A stretch of DNA of 64,000 nt from Streptomyces sp. I6 (GTDB taxonomy: Bacteria > Actinomycetota > Actinomycetes > Streptomycetales > Streptomycetaceae). The stretch's first letter is position 1. Each line of letters opens with the position of its first letter. This document shows, one piece after another, positions 26,670 through 34,985 of this stretch. The notes under the pieces were generated by a model. That model worked only from the letters and a program-made list of their open reading frames with translations. It made no database searches and was not told the DNA's origin. The position numbers and the translations under genes are program-made. The stretch is taken from positions 248,001 through 312,000 of the forward strand of contig RHDP01000001.1 of assembly GCA_003725745.1 (NCBI GenBank). Reading direction: 5' to 3'.

Positions 26670-27176
26670 ATGCTGCGCTCGAAACTCCGGTCCCTGTTCG
26701 TCGGCGCCGGCTCGGCCCTCGCCATGGCGGGTGTCGCCCTCGCCCCCACCACGGCGTCCGCCGCACCGGCGCTCCCTTCGCACACCGCCGCAAGCGCGTC
26801 CGAGACCGCGCCGGCATCGTCAGCCGCCGGGTTCTGGTCGTGCACGATCCCTTCCGGCTACACGTACACCAACACGCAGAACACGCTGAACTGCTCCACC
26901 AGCGGCGGATTCCGCACCATGTACTACGTGCAGCCCCCGGCGGACGGCCTGTGGGCCTGCACCACCATGCCCGGCTACACCTACAGCAACACGCAGAACA
27001 CGCTGAACTGCTCCGCCAGCGGCGGATTCCGCACCATGTACTACCTGCGCACCCCCCAGACGGGCCTGTGGGCCTGCACGGTCCCGCCCGGCTTCACCTA
27101 CACCAACACGCAGAACACGCTGAACTGCTCCACCAGCGGCGGATTCCGCACCATGTACTACCTCAGGGCGCTGTGA
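26670..27176 (+). CDS. Secreted protein with three tandem Cys-pair repeats
   Basis: A 168-residue exported protein. A signal peptide is clear (MLRSKLRSLF, hydrophobic core LAMAGVALAP, cleavage after ASA near 31). After a short Ala/Ser-rich spacer come three near-identical 36-38 residue repeats: W-[SA]-C-T-x3-G-[YF]-T-Y-[TS]-N-T-Q-N-T-L-N-C-S-x-S-G-G-F-R-T-M-Y-Y. Each has two cysteines 18-19 apart, probably one disulfide per repeat. I recall looser versions of this repeat in other bacterial secreted proteins but no function. AGGAG lies about 9 nt before ATG 26670. The near-identical repeats imply recent internal duplication. A 17-bp terminator hairpin follows. Not assigned a function. Confidence 0.88.
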   Translation: MLRSKLRSLFVGAGSALAMAGVALAPTTASAAPALPSHTAASASETAPASSAAGFWSCTIPSGYTYTNTQNTLNCSTSGGFRTMYYVQPPADGLWACTTMPGYTYSNTQNTLNCSASGGFRTMYYLRTPQTGLWACTVPPGFTYTNTQNTLNCSTSGGFRTMYYLRAL

Positions 27177-27200
27177 CGTCCCGCTCCGGAGCGCTGTGAC

Positions 27201-27243
27201 GTCCCGCTCCGCGCGCCTGTTCGGACGGCGCGCGGAGCGGGAC
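27201..27243 (+). terminator. Perfect 17-bp hairpin after the secreted-repeat gene
   Basis: GTCCCGCTCCGCGCGCC at 27201-27217 is exactly complementary to 27227-27243, with a 9-nt loop; 25 bp after the stop at 27176. A partial copy of the left arm occurs just upstream (27177-27190). Confidence 0.85.
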
Positions 27244-27270
27244 CGCGCGAGGGGCCGCCGCCAGCACGGG

Positions 27271-27340
27271 CGCGGCCGGTGCGGGCGCGGCCGGTGCGGG
27301 CGCGGCCGGTGCGGGCGCGGCCGGTGCGGGCGCGGCCGGG
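27271..27340. repeat. 15-bp tandem repeat, four full copies
   Basis: CGCGGCCGGTGCGGG at 27271, 27286, 27301 and 27316, with a partial fifth copy at 27331. Confidence 0.95.
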
Positions 27341-27579
27341 AGGCCCCCGGTGGGTTCGCCCGTATCCGGACGGGCATCCTGCCGAGCGGCGGCAACGTGC
27401 ACACGGGCGAGACGGCCTTCTCGGCGCACACGTGAGATCATCGACAGGACGGCAGGGGGTAGACCCCTGGTGAGGGACTCCGGGGACTGCACGGGGCCCG
27501 CCCGGCACAGTACTCCCGCAGGCCTCTCCTCTCGGGCAGCCGACGCTGCCACCGAGGCGCGAGGAAAGGAGGCGCTGAA

Positions 27580-27819
27580 ATGGACTGCCACGAGTGCCGC
27601 TCCCGGAAGCTCAGGACGACCGCCGTCGCCGTGTGCCGTGAGTGCGGTGTGGGCCTGTGCGGTGAGCACCTGTACCTCGGCATCCAGACCGTGCACGGCG
27701 ACGCCGGGCTCCGGAAGACGACGGGCGGCATCCCGGCACGCTGCGTGCTGTGCTCCGTGTGCCGGCGCGCCGAACACGGCGTCTGGCGCGCACCGCAGGC
27801 GACCCGTCAGCACGTGTAG
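27580..27819 (+). CDS. DUF2180-family zinc-ribbon-like small protein
   Basis: A 79-residue protein rich in Cys/His pairs: CHEC near the N-terminus, CREC then CGEH, and CVLCSVC toward the end. It probably binds one or two zinc ions. The layout fits the DUF2180 family of actinobacterial small proteins (function unknown), which often lie near CBS or USP genes. AAAGGAGG is well placed before ATG 27580. It looks complete. Confidence 0.82.
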   Translation: MDCHECRSRKLRTTAVAVCRECGVGLCGEHLYLGIQTVHGDAGLRKTTGGIPARCVLCSVCRRAEHGVWRAPQATRQHV

Positions 27820-28041
27820 CGAGGCGACCGGGGACTGCGGTGGGGAACCGTCGGCAGCGGACGCGAGAAGAGGCGGCCGCGTCACCCGCCGGCGACCGGC
27901 TCCCGCGAGACGGGCCCGCCTGCCGCCAACGGCCCGCGCCGGACGCGAACCCGGCCGTCAGCCGTCAAGTCGACGAAGACGCGGACCGCGGCACCGCCGC
28001 AACACGGCGGGCCGTGATCCACGAGCCCGGAGGTGCTTTCC

Positions 28042-28191
28042 ATGGATTGGTGGGTCTGGCTGATCATCGCGCTCGCCGTGCTGGCCGCGGTGGCGTCGTC
28101 GGTTGTCGCCCTGCAGGCGCGGCGCCGCAGCGGCAGTGTCATCGCCGGCGGCCGCAGGTCCCAGGGCGGCGGGAAGGGCGGACGGACATGA
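28042..28191 (+). CDS. 49-residue single-pass membrane micropeptide
   Basis: MDWWVWLIIALAVLAAVASS then VVALQARRRSGS and a basic Gly-rich tail. One N-terminal helix (residues 3-24) and a positively charged C-terminus predict N-out/C-in insertion. GGAGG lies 8 nt before the ATG. Its stop overlaps the ATG of the PRC-barrel gene (ATGA at 28188-28191), so it is the first gene of a three-gene operon. No named family recognised; it could recruit the PRC-barrel proteins to the membrane (inference). Confidence 0.78.
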   Translation: MDWWVWLIIALAVLAAVASSVVALQARRRSGSVIAGGRRSQGGGKGGRT

Positions 28192-28754
28192 GCACGTATC
28201 TGCGCGCACGGGAGATCGGCCAAGAGCCGGTGGTCACGCTCGCGGGCGAGGACGTCGCCCGGATCAAGGACGTCGTCTTCGACCCGATGCGCGGCTCCAT
28301 CACCTGCTTCACGCTCAGCGGCCAGGGACTGCTCGCCGGCCCGCTCAAGCGCGCGCTGCTGTGGAAGAAGGTCCATGCACTCGGCCCGGACGCGGTGATG
28401 ATCCGGGACGAGGACTCGCTGGAGGAGGACGACGAGGCGGCGAGGGAGCGGATCGAGGCGCCGGGCGGGGGCAGCGTGATCGGCGCCCGCGTGATGACCG
28501 AGGAAGGGACCGCTCTGGGCACGATCACCGACGTGATCATCGAGACCTCCGGGACTCCCAAGGTGATCGGGTACGAGGTCGGCCCCACCGCCCGGACGGG
28601 GCAGACGGTCTTCCTGCCGGTGATCAAACCGAAGTCCGTCTCGGGGGAGATGATGGTCGTACCGGCGTGCACGGCCGATTTCACGGCCGGGGACCCCGCC
28701 GGCCTCCCCGCCGCTGCCGAGGGCCTGCGGCGACGACTCGAGCAGGAGGCATGA
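28188..28754 (+). CDS. PRC-barrel domain protein
   Basis: A 188-residue soluble protein with two PRC-barrel-like units (about 8-70, VVTLAGEDVARIKDVVFDPM with LLWKKVHALGPDAVMI; about 95-165, GARVMTEEGTALGTITDVII with YEVGPTARTGQTVFLPVIKP). PRC barrels mediate protein or RNA binding, as in RimM and photosynthetic reaction-centre H subunits. It overlaps both the upstream micropeptide and the downstream PRC gene by 4 nt, implying coupled translation and perhaps one complex. Function unknown. Confidence 0.85.
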   Translation: MSTYLRAREIGQEPVVTLAGEDVARIKDVVFDPMRGSITCFTLSGQGLLAGPLKRALLWKKVHALGPDAVMIRDEDSLEEDDEAARERIEAPGGGSVIGARVMTEEGTALGTITDVIIETSGTPKVIGYEVGPTARTGQTVFLPVIKPKSVSGEMMVVPACTADFTAGDPAGLPAAAEGLRRRLEQEA

Positions 28755-29194
28755 TGCTGTTCAGCACCACCCAAGGCCGCACCGTGATCGCCCTGTCGAC
28801 CGCGGAACGGCTCGGGACCATCGCCGCCTGCACGCTCGCGCCTTCGCCGGCGCACATCTCCTCCCTCCACCTCAAGACCCGCGGCCGCCACGGCCACGTC
28901 ATGCTGTGGAAGAACGTCCAGTCCTTCGGCGAGGACGCCGTGACGGTCCGTTCGGCGGAGGGGCTGAAACCCGAGAAGGAGCTGGAGTCCGCGGAGGAGG
29001 CGCACAAGAGTCACGACCCGCTCGGCAAGCGCGTCCTCACGGAGGCCGGCGAGAGCATGGGAATAGTCGAGGACATCGACTTCGACGAGAAGGACGGCAG
29101 CCTCCGGGCACTTCTCACCACGGAGGGGAAGGTACCGGGGGACCGGCTCATGGGGGTCGGCAGCTACGCCGTCGTCGTCCACCGCCCCGGCTGA
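28751..29194 (+). CDS. PRC-barrel domain protein
   Basis: A 147-residue protein with a similar two-unit layout: TVIALSTAERLGTIAACTLA, HVMLWKNVQSFGEDAVTVRS, then GKRVLTEAGESMGIVEDIDF and VPGDRLMGVGSYAVVVHRPG. ATG 28751 overlaps the preceding stop (ATGA), and GCAGGAGGC sits just upstream. It is the last gene of the micropeptide-PRC-PRC operon. It appears to be a diverged paralogue of its neighbour. Confidence 0.85.
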   Translation: MMLFSTTQGRTVIALSTAERLGTIAACTLAPSPAHISSLHLKTRGRHGHVMLWKNVQSFGEDAVTVRSAEGLKPEKELESAEEAHKSHDPLGKRVLTEAGESMGIVEDIDFDEKDGSLRALLTTEGKVPGDRLMGVGSYAVVVHRPG

Positions 29195-29279
29195 GCCGGG
29201 CGGGTGTGCGGGACCGCGGCCTTTCCGCCGTCCGCGGAGTGACGGGGCGCGGTGCGGTGCGGCCGGCACGGCCGCGGCG

Positions 29280-29489
29280 TCAGTGGAACGGTGCCACCCC
29301 GCCGCCGCTCGGGCCCGGTCGCCCGTCGGCGTACCTCGGGCAGGACGGTTCCCGGCAGGGGCCGGGCTTCCACCGGGGCACATAGAGCCCCATCGTCTTG
29401 TGCCGCTGGACCTCCGCGGTCACGGGGCGGCGGCAGACGGGACACACCCGCGCCCCCTGCGGTGTCGTCGCGTCCTCGATGCTGCCCAT
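29280..29489 (-). CDS. Small zinc-finger-like protein
   Basis: From ATG 29489 about 69 residues: MGSIEDATTPQGARVCPVCR followed by RHKTMGLYVPRWKPGPC and EPSCPRYADGRPG. The CPVC and C-x4-C pairs suggest one zinc site. The frame remains open to 29552, so a longer start (via ATG at 29552) is possible. No clear ribosome site supports either. A direct repeat GCGTTCTCCTCACGA occurs twice in 29510-29555, overlapping the possible start and the TerC stop. No named family. Confidence 0.55.
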   Translation of the reverse strand: MGSIEDATTPQGARVCPVCRRPVTAEVQRHKTMGLYVPRWKPGPCREPSCPRYADGRPGPSGGGVAPFH

Positions 29490-29548
29490 GAACCAACGAT
29501 AGTGCGCGCGGTCGGCGTTCTCCTCACGAAGCGGGATCGGCGTTCTCC

Positions 29549-30573
29549 TCACGACTGGGCGGCTCCGCCGTCCTGCGGCGGGTCGCTCCCGTCCTGTGCG
29601 TCCCGCCGCGCGGAAGGCGCCTCCTCTCCGGCCGTTCCGCGGGAAGGAGGGCGCCGCAGGCTCAGCACGACGGACACCGCCAGCACCACCGCGATCACGG
29701 CCAGGCTCACCGGTGACGGGATCTCCGGGATGCTGCTGCTGATCAGTTCGTGGGACGCCTGCAGGATCAGCTTCACGGCGATGAAGGAGAGGATCAGCGC
29801 GAGGCCCGTGCCGAGGTAGTGGAACCGGTCCAGCAGCCCGGCGAGCAGGAAGTACAGGGCGCGCAGGCCGAGGATCGCGAACGCGTTGCTGGTGTAGACG
29901 ATGAAGGCGTCGTCGCTGATCGCGAGGACGGCGGGCACGCTGTCCACGGCGAAGATGAGGTCGGCCGCCTCGATCGCCACGACGACCGCGAGGAGCGGGG
30001 TGGCCACCCGCCGTCCCCCTCCCTGACGGTGAACCTCGTCCCGGCGTACTCGTCGCGCACCGGCATGACCCTGCGCAGCAGGCGCACGGCGATGCTCCTG
30101 CCCGGGTCGAAGCTGTCCTCCTCCTCCTTGAGGATCTTGTAGGTGCTGTAGAAGAGGACCACGGCGAAGGCGTACAGCACCGCGGTGAACCGGCTGACCA
30201 CGGCCACGCCCGCGGTGAGGAAGAGGCCCCGGAACACCAGGGCGCCGATGACGCCGAAGAACAGCACCCGGTGCTGGTAGGCGCGGGGAACCCTGAAGTA
30301 GGCGAAGATCAGGGCGAAGACGAACAGGTTGTCGACCGAGAGGCTCTTCTCCAGCAGCCAGGCGGTCGTGTACTCCACGCTGGGCGTCGTGCCCAGCACC
30401 AGGAAGACGACCCCGCCGAAGAGCAGGGCGAGGCCGACCCACACGCCGCTCCACACGGCGGCTTCCCTGAACCCGATGACGTGCGCCTCGCGGTGCGCCA
30501 GCAGGTCGACGGCCAGCGACACCACCACCGTGACGGCGAACGCCGCCCACAGCCAGATCGGCACGTCCAGCAC
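29549..30573 (-). CDS. TerC-family membrane protein; one suspected 1-nt assembly error
   Basis: About 341 residues and nine predicted helices. Family motifs: SVDNLFVFALIFAYFRVP, HRVLFFGVIGALVFRGLF, YKILKEEEDSF and, in the second half, EAADLIFAVDSVPAVLAISD and SNAFAILGLRALYFLLAGLL. The paired DN/D-S motifs in helices are the TerC/Alx signature, linked to Mn2+ export or metal loading and tellurite resistance. The frame breaks at C30015-30019; one added base joins TRFTVREG to GGRRVATPLLAVVVAIEAAD. GTG 30573 has GAGGGG about 7 nt upstream. Confidence 0.9.
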
Positions 30574-31127
30574 GAAGGCCCCCTCGCACGGGCGGGGGTT
30601 GAAGTGGGTCCTCGTGATGAGTGTGACGCAGCGGCCCGGGCTTGTCGCCCGCGCGGCGCTGCTCCGGCGGGCCGCCTCCCGGCCACTCGGGCGCGGTCCG
30701 GCTCGGCACGACGGAGTCGAGGGGGACGCGGTGCGGTGTGCGCCGCGCAGGCCGCGGGCGGCGCGATGCGGTGCGGTGTGCGCCGCACGCAGGCCGCGGG
30801 GTGCCCGGACGGCCGCCTGCGGCTGCGTGGTGGCGCGGCCCGCCCCAGGTGTGTGCGGGGGCACGTCGGGGTCCGTGCGGGTGGGAGCGCTTTCCTCCTC
30901 TCCCCGCGCGGGGCCGCGCGGGGCGCCGGAGCCGCTCCCTCGCGGACCGCCCTGCCCGCGACCTCGCACCGGGGCCGGACACGGGGTGCGGGGCCCCTGT
31001 TCGGGGAGTCGGTACCGGGCGGGTGGTGGGCCGGGGTCTGCTGCCGGCGGCGGCTTCCCGACGCCACCGTCCAGCGGGTGGGACGGGGTCCTCCGGGTGG
31101 GGGCGGGGCCCTCAGCGGGCCGGCGGT
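30574..31127. other. Intergenic with a direct repeat
   Basis: No recognised gene in 550 bp. Contains the roughly 30-bp direct repeat at 30729-30800. The leader of the TerC gene (30574-30640) shows no metal-riboswitch pattern I could recognise. Confidence 0.5.
30729..30800. repeat. About 30-bp direct repeat, period 40 bp
   Basis: The unit CGGTGCGGTGTGCGCCGC plus GCAGGCCGCGGG occurs at 30729 and again at 30769, with a 2-bp insertion in the second copy. Confidence 0.85.
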
Positions 31128-32270
31128 TCAACCGGTCCCGTCGCCGCGCAGCGTACGGCGCTGGGCGAGGCGGTCGAGGTCCCCCGCGGTGACGATGCCG
31201 GCGAGGAGCCCGCCGTCCATGACGAGGATCGGCAGGCCGCCGCCCCGGGGCCGCACGTTCTTGAGGACGTTCTCCAGCAGGTCGTCCGGTGCGCATGTGG
31301 TGCACCGGGACAGGGGGACGGCCACGTCGCGCAGGCGCAGCGTCTCCCGCCGGGCCACCGGGATCGCGGAGAGCCTGGGCACCTGGAGCAGGCCGCTGGG
31401 ACGGCCCTCGAAGTCGAGCAGCGGCACGTCCGAGTGGTGACCGTGCGCGGGGGAAGCGGAGGGTTCGTCGAAGTAGCGCTGCACGGTGATCCAGTCGGGG
31501 GCCGTCTCGACGGGACCGGCCATGACGTCGGCGGCACGCACGCCCCCCAGGGCCGTGGCCAGGGAAGCCTGCCGCCGCTCGGCGTTGGCGACGACGATGA
31601 CGAAGAACCCGAGGACGGCCAGCCACAGCCCGCTCCACGAACCGCGCAGCACGGCCAGCCACCCGAGGGCGACGAGCAGGATGCCGAGGATCTGCCCGCC
31701 GCGCCCGGCCGCCCGCTCGGCGCGCTCCCGGTCTCCGGTGCGCCACCACATCAGGGCCTGCACCACCCGGCCGCCGTCCAGCGGTGCCGCGGGCAGCAGG
31801 TTGAACACGGCGACGAGGAGGTTGACCCAGCCGAGCCACAACAGCACGGCGGTGGGAACCGCCCAGCCCGGTCCCGCGGCCAGTCCCATCCCGGCACCGA
31901 GTGCCGCTCCCCCGACGGCCAGGCTGGCGAGCGGCCCGCTCACGGCGACGAGGAAGGCCGCACCCGGCGCGGACGGCCTGTCCATCCGGGTCACGCCGCC
32001 GAGTGCCCACAGGGTGACGTCATGGACCGGGATCCCCTTGCGCCGGGCGGTGAGGGCGTGTGCGGTCTCGTGCGCGAGCAGGCTGAGGAGGAGCAGCAGG
32101 GCACCGGCGAGTCCGGCGACGGTGTAGGCGGTCGCCGAGCGCCCCGGGAGCCAGGCGGGGAGCGTCTGGCTGCCCAGGCTGTACCCGAAGAGGACGACCA
32201 GCAGGGGCACCGTCCAGTGGACGCTGAGCGGCACTCCGAAGACGCGTCCGATCCGGAGCGAGTTGTTCAT
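31128..32270 (-). CDS. Site-2-protease-like M50 metalloprotease with C-terminal CBS pair
   Basis: A 380-residue membrane protease. The zinc motif is AHETAH (about residue 65, HExxH), the third ligand motif is NLLPAAPLDGGR (about 160), and there are about six membrane helices. A C-terminal cytosolic CBS region follows (VRAADVMAGPVETAP to GLPILVMDGGLLAGIVTAGD). This is the group-III S2P/SpoIVFB-like layout, where CBS domains gate activity by adenylate binding. Substrates are unknown; anti-sigma or membrane regulators are the usual targets. ATG 32270 has AGGAGG 5 nt upstream; an in-frame ATG at 32285 would lie before that site. Confidence 0.92.
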   Translation of the reverse strand: MNNSLRIGRVFGVPLSVHWTVPLLVVLFGYSLGSQTLPAWLPGRSATAYTVAGLAGALLLLLSLLAHETAHALTARRKGIPVHDVTLWALGGVTRMDRPSAPGAAFLVAVSGPLASLAVGGAALGAGMGLAAGPGWAVPTAVLLWLGWVNLLVAVFNLLPAAPLDGGRVVQALMWWRTGDRERAERAAGRGGQILGILLVALGWLAVLRGSWSGLWLAVLGFFVIVVANAERRQASLATALGGVRAADVMAGPVETAPDWITVQRYFDEPSASPAHGHHSDVPLLDFEGRPSGLLQVPRLSAIPVARRETLRLRDVAVPLSRCTTCAPDDLLENVLKNVRPRGGGLPILVMDGGLLAGIVTAGDLDRLAQRRTLRGDGTG

Positions 32271-32720
32271 GGCCGCCTCCTGCACGCCCGGGCCGGGGCC
32301 GCTCGCAGCCGGACGGGTGGGCAGACGTCCGCCGCGGTGCCCGGGCGGCGCCCGCGAGGCGGTGTCCCCGGCGCGAAGCGGGGCTCGCTCTGGGTCGGTA
32401 CTCCCGCGCCGGGCCCTCGCGGGGTCCCGGGTTCGGATCGGCCCTCTCCGGGCTGCCGTTGAGAAGTGCGGTGAGGAAGAGGCCGAGGATCGCTGTGACG
32501 GCGAGCAGGGTGAGAGCGGTCATCCTCCCGTTGTGCCGCTTCTCGGGTTCCGCGGGTCCGGTCCCCCGGTCCGCCTCCGGCCCGTCGGCGGATCGCTCCC
32601 GTGGTTCGTCGGTGAACTGCCGGTTGAGGGCGTCCATGGTCGCCGCCAGCCGGGGTCGTCCCGGGCGAGGCGCCGTTCGAGGTGCGCCAGGATGCGCCCG
32701 TCGTCCCTACCGGAGTTCAT
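32267..32720 (-). CDS. DUF3040-family membrane protein; one or more suspected 1-nt assembly errors
   Basis: Begins MNSGRDDGRILAHLERRLAR (ATG 32720, GGAGGG 6 nt upstream). After one added base at 32652-32655 it continues RLAATMDALNRQFTDEPRER, then a linker and one helix MTALTLLAVTAILGLFLTAL. The short acidic/basic N-terminus followed by a TM segment is the DUF3040 pattern. The 3' end is unclear: in the present frame it runs into the protease gene. With one further added base it would stop at 32267, overlapping the protease ATG; I use that boundary with low certainty. Likely operonic with the protease. Confidence 0.65.
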
Positions 32721-33128
32721 GCCACACCCTCCGGAAGGGCGCGGACGAGCGCTGGAGCGGACCGGGTCCGGGGCAAGGCATCACACACCCTCGCTCGTCA
32801 GGTGGTTCTCCACCGGCTCTACTCACCGATTACCCGTGCGCCCCGGCCGGACCCGCTGCCCGCGGGGTGGCGAAGGCCGTCTCGGCCGCCGGTTCCTTGC
32901 CGACCCGCGGCAAGGAACCGGCGGGCGGGCGGAACGGCCGCCGGTTGGGGCTGGGGCGTGCCCGCACCGCGCCCGAGGGCCCGCCGGAGGGCCGGGATGC
33001 CGCTGCCCTGCGCACCGTCGAGGCCGGCACGGAGGACCGTTCAGCCGCAAGAGAAACTCCCGCACGGGTAAAGGAATTACAAAGCGGGCATAACCCCGAA
33101 CAACCTCGTTCCGGAGGAGGTGGCCGCC
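32721..33128. other. Divergent intergenic region with long hairpin
   Basis: Between DUF3040 (minus) and slipin (plus). Holds the hairpin at 32887-32923 and a lower-GC promoter-like segment at about 33055-33110 before the slipin start. Confidence 0.5.
32887..32923. promoter_or_regulatory. Perfect 16-bp stem-loop in a divergent intergenic region
   Basis: CGCCGGTTCCTTGCCG at 32887-32902 pairs exactly with 32908-32923 around a 5-nt loop. Its strength is that of a terminator, yet no gene ends here: both neighbours start away from it. Confidence 0.7.
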
Positions 33129-34064
33129 GTGGCCCAGGAACTCCTGACCGTGCTGGCCCTCGCGGGCTCCGGAGCCGTGCTGTACCTGGCGGCTGCGGCC
33201 CGAATCGTCAAACAGTACGAGCGAGGGGTGGTCCTGCGCTTCGGCCGGCTGCGCGAACGCGTACGCACCCCGGGGTTCACCATGATCATCCCCGGGGTCG
33301 ACCGTATGCACAAGGTGAACATGCAGATCGTGACGATGCCCGTACCCGCCCAGGACGGCATCACCCGGGACAACGTCACCGTGCGCGTCGACGCCGTCAT
33401 CTACTTCCGGGTCGTCGACCCGGCCGACGCGATCATCCGAGTCGAGGACTACCGCTTCGCCGTCTCCCAGATGGCCCAGACCTCGCTGCGCTCGATTCTC
33501 GGCAAGAGCGAGCTCGACGATCTGCTCTCCAACCGCGAGAAGCTCAACCAGGGCCTGGAACTCATGATGGACAGCCCCGCCGTCGAGTGGGGCGTCACCA
33601 TCGACCGCGTGGAGATCAAGGACGTGTCCCTGCCGGAGACCATGAAGCGCTCGATGGCCCGGCAGGCGGAAGCCGACCGCGAACGCCGAGCCCGTGTCAT
33701 CAACGCCGATGCCGAGCTGCAGGCCTCCAAGAAGCTCGCCGAGGCCGCCGGCGCGATGGCCGACCAGCCCGCGGCCCTGCAACTGCGGCTCCTCCAGACC
33801 GTCGTGGCCGTCGCCGCCGAGAAGAACTCCACTCTCGTCCTGCCGTTCCCGGTGGAGCTGCTGCGCTTCCTGGACCGGTCCACGCCGAGCCGGCCGGCGG
33901 GGGACGCCACGGCCGGGGCCCAGGTGCTCGACCCGGCCCGCGCCGAACCCTCCGAGGACCCGCGCCCGCCGGAGGGGCGGATAACCGAGCCGGCGGAAGT
34001 GGCCGAGCGGCCGCCGGGCCACCGCTCGATGGCGAGCATGGACAAGAGCCGGCGCCGCTCCTGA
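33129..34064 (+). CDS. Slipin/stomatin-like SPFH membrane scaffold
   Basis: A 311-residue prohibitin-superfamily protein. An N-terminal membrane hairpin (LLTVLALAGSGAVLYLAAAA) is followed by the SPFH domain (IVKQYERGVVLRFGRLRERV, PGFTMIIPGVDRMHKVNMQI, VRVDAVIYFRVVDPADAIIR, RSILGKSELDDLLSNREKLN) and a coiled coil (SMARQAEADRERRARVINAD). Typical slipin features are complete. It probably organises membrane microdomains and oligomerises. GTG 33129 is chosen because GGAGGAGG ends 8 nt upstream; the in-frame GTG at 33120 would overlap that site. An N-terminal NfeD partner was not seen nearby. Confidence 0.92.
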   Translation: MAQELLTVLALAGSGAVLYLAAAARIVKQYERGVVLRFGRLRERVRTPGFTMIIPGVDRMHKVNMQIVTMPVPAQDGITRDNVTVRVDAVIYFRVVDPADAIIRVEDYRFAVSQMAQTSLRSILGKSELDDLLSNREKLNQGLELMMDSPAVEWGVTIDRVEIKDVSLPETMKRSMARQAEADRERRARVINADAELQASKKLAEAAGAMADQPAALQLRLLQTVVAVAAEKNSTLVLPFPVELLRFLDRSTPSRPAGDATAGAQVLDPARAEPSEDPRPPEGRITEPAEVAERPPGHRSMASMDKSRRRS

Positions 34065-34241
34065 GCACCGGCACGGGCACGCGGACGCACGCGAGCACAC
34101 CCGGTCGCCGGCCCTACCCGGGCCATGCGTGCACCACGCCGGCACCGGTGCGAACGGAAACGCACGCCGCCCGGCCGCGCGAGCCGTGGAGTGGGGCACC
34201 ACCCGGGGCCCGGCGCATGGCCCGGTCGGCTACCGGCCACG

Positions 34242-34282
34242 GGTGGAGTGGAGTAGGGGTGGAGTGGAGTGGGGTGGGGTGC
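34242..34282. repeat. GTGGA/GTGGG-rich minisatellite
   Basis: Imperfect GGTGGAGTGGAGTA-like units upstream of the gene at 34320. Confidence 0.75.
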
Positions 34283-34304
34283 GGCGCAGCACCTTCCTGG
34301 GGCT

Positions 34305-34317
34305 TTGCATAATGCAA
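34305..34317 (+). promoter_or_regulatory. Palindrome TTGCATAATGCAA abutting a start codon
   Basis: Perfect 13-bp palindrome ending 2 bp before ATG 34320, with no ribosome-binding site between. It resembles MarR/TetR-class operators and the TTGCACTGTGCAA sites at 40388 and 40621. Confidence 0.6.
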
Positions 34318-34319
34318 GC

Positions 34320-34985
34320 ATGGACAGAAGCCGGCTGGACTCCCCTCGGCGCGCCCCCTCGCTCAGCGCAACGCTGTGGGGTGCGGCCGCGTACCGCGGG
34401 CGGCCGCCCGGGTGGCTGGTGGCGGAGGGCGTGCTGGTGGGTGTCGTGGGCTGGGCCGCCGTGGCGGCGCCCGGAGTCGCGGGCACCCTCCTCGGCTCGG
34501 ATGTCCTCAGGTCGGGCGAAGCCGGGATGGTCGTCGCGCTGGGCCTGGTGGTGTTCCTCCTGTTCCTCCGGGCGGGCAGGGCGCTCGTGGGCCCCATCGC
34601 CGTCCTCGGCGTGTGCTGGGCCGTCTCCGCGCCCAGGGCCGCGACCGAGGTTCTGCTGGCCTGGGGCGGCGAGGTCGGCAGCGCCGTCGTCACCTCCGTG
34701 GCGCCCGGGGAGGGCGAGGCACCGGAGCGGCACTACTGCTCGGTGCGGCACCCCGACGGCACGCCCGTACCAGGGCGCATCTGGCGGGGCTGCGGCGCGA
34801 CGACCGCACCCGGCGACCCGATCGGGCTCGTCTACGACCCGCAGGGCCGGGTGCCGCCGCGCGGGACGGTCGACTCCGGTCACGACCGCGAGCTGCTGGC
34901 GGACTCGCTGGGTGCGGGTCTCGCACTCGCGGCGCTCAGCACTGTCGCGGTCGTCCGCTCGTACCACATGGTCCCGGCCGGGTAG
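34320..34985 (+). CDS. Membrane protein of unknown function with extracytoplasmic Cys domain
   Basis: A 221-residue protein not assigned to a family. Four hydrophobic segments are visible: about 39-60 (GVLVGVVGWAAVAAPGVAGT), 71-90, 93-112 and a last one about 196-212 (SLGAGLALAALSTVAVV). Between the last two is a hydrophilic stretch with HYCSVRHPDGTPVPGRIWRG, in which two Cys (C140 region and GCGATT) could form a disulfide, and YDPQGRVPPRG. ATG 34320 lacks a ribosome site and sits directly behind the TTGCATAATGCAA palindrome, so the mRNA may be leaderless or nearly so and tightly repressed. Confidence 0.75.
   Translation: MDRSRLDSPRRAPSLSATLWGAAAYRGRPPGWLVAEGVLVGVVGWAAVAAPGVAGTLLGSDVLRSGEAGMVVALGLVVFLLFLRAGRALVGPIAVLGVCWAVSAPRAATEVLLAWGGEVGSAVVTSVAPGEGEAPERHYCSVRHPDGTPVPGRIWRGCGATTAPGDPIGLVYDPQGRVPPRGTVDSGHDRELLADSLGAGLALAALSTVAVVRSYHMVPAG

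Larger units (their letters stand above)
27177..27579. other. Intergenic with terminator and minisatellite
   Basis: No gene. Holds the hairpin at 27201-27243 and the 15-bp tandem repeat from 27271. Confidence 0.6.

Noticed and set aside
24664-26889. 741-codon open frame on the plus strand opposite the GH15 gene
   Set aside because: No domain is recognisable; its composition is that of an antisense shadow, and the minus strand encodes clear GH15 motifs.
27271-27340. Possible CRISPR array
   Set aside because: The 15-bp units are directly abutting with no spacers, and no cas gene is in the window; it is a minisatellite.
30574-30640. Manganese riboswitch upstream of TerC
   Set aside because: The leader lacks the conserved loops I would expect of the yybP-ykoY class; nothing beyond gene context supports it.
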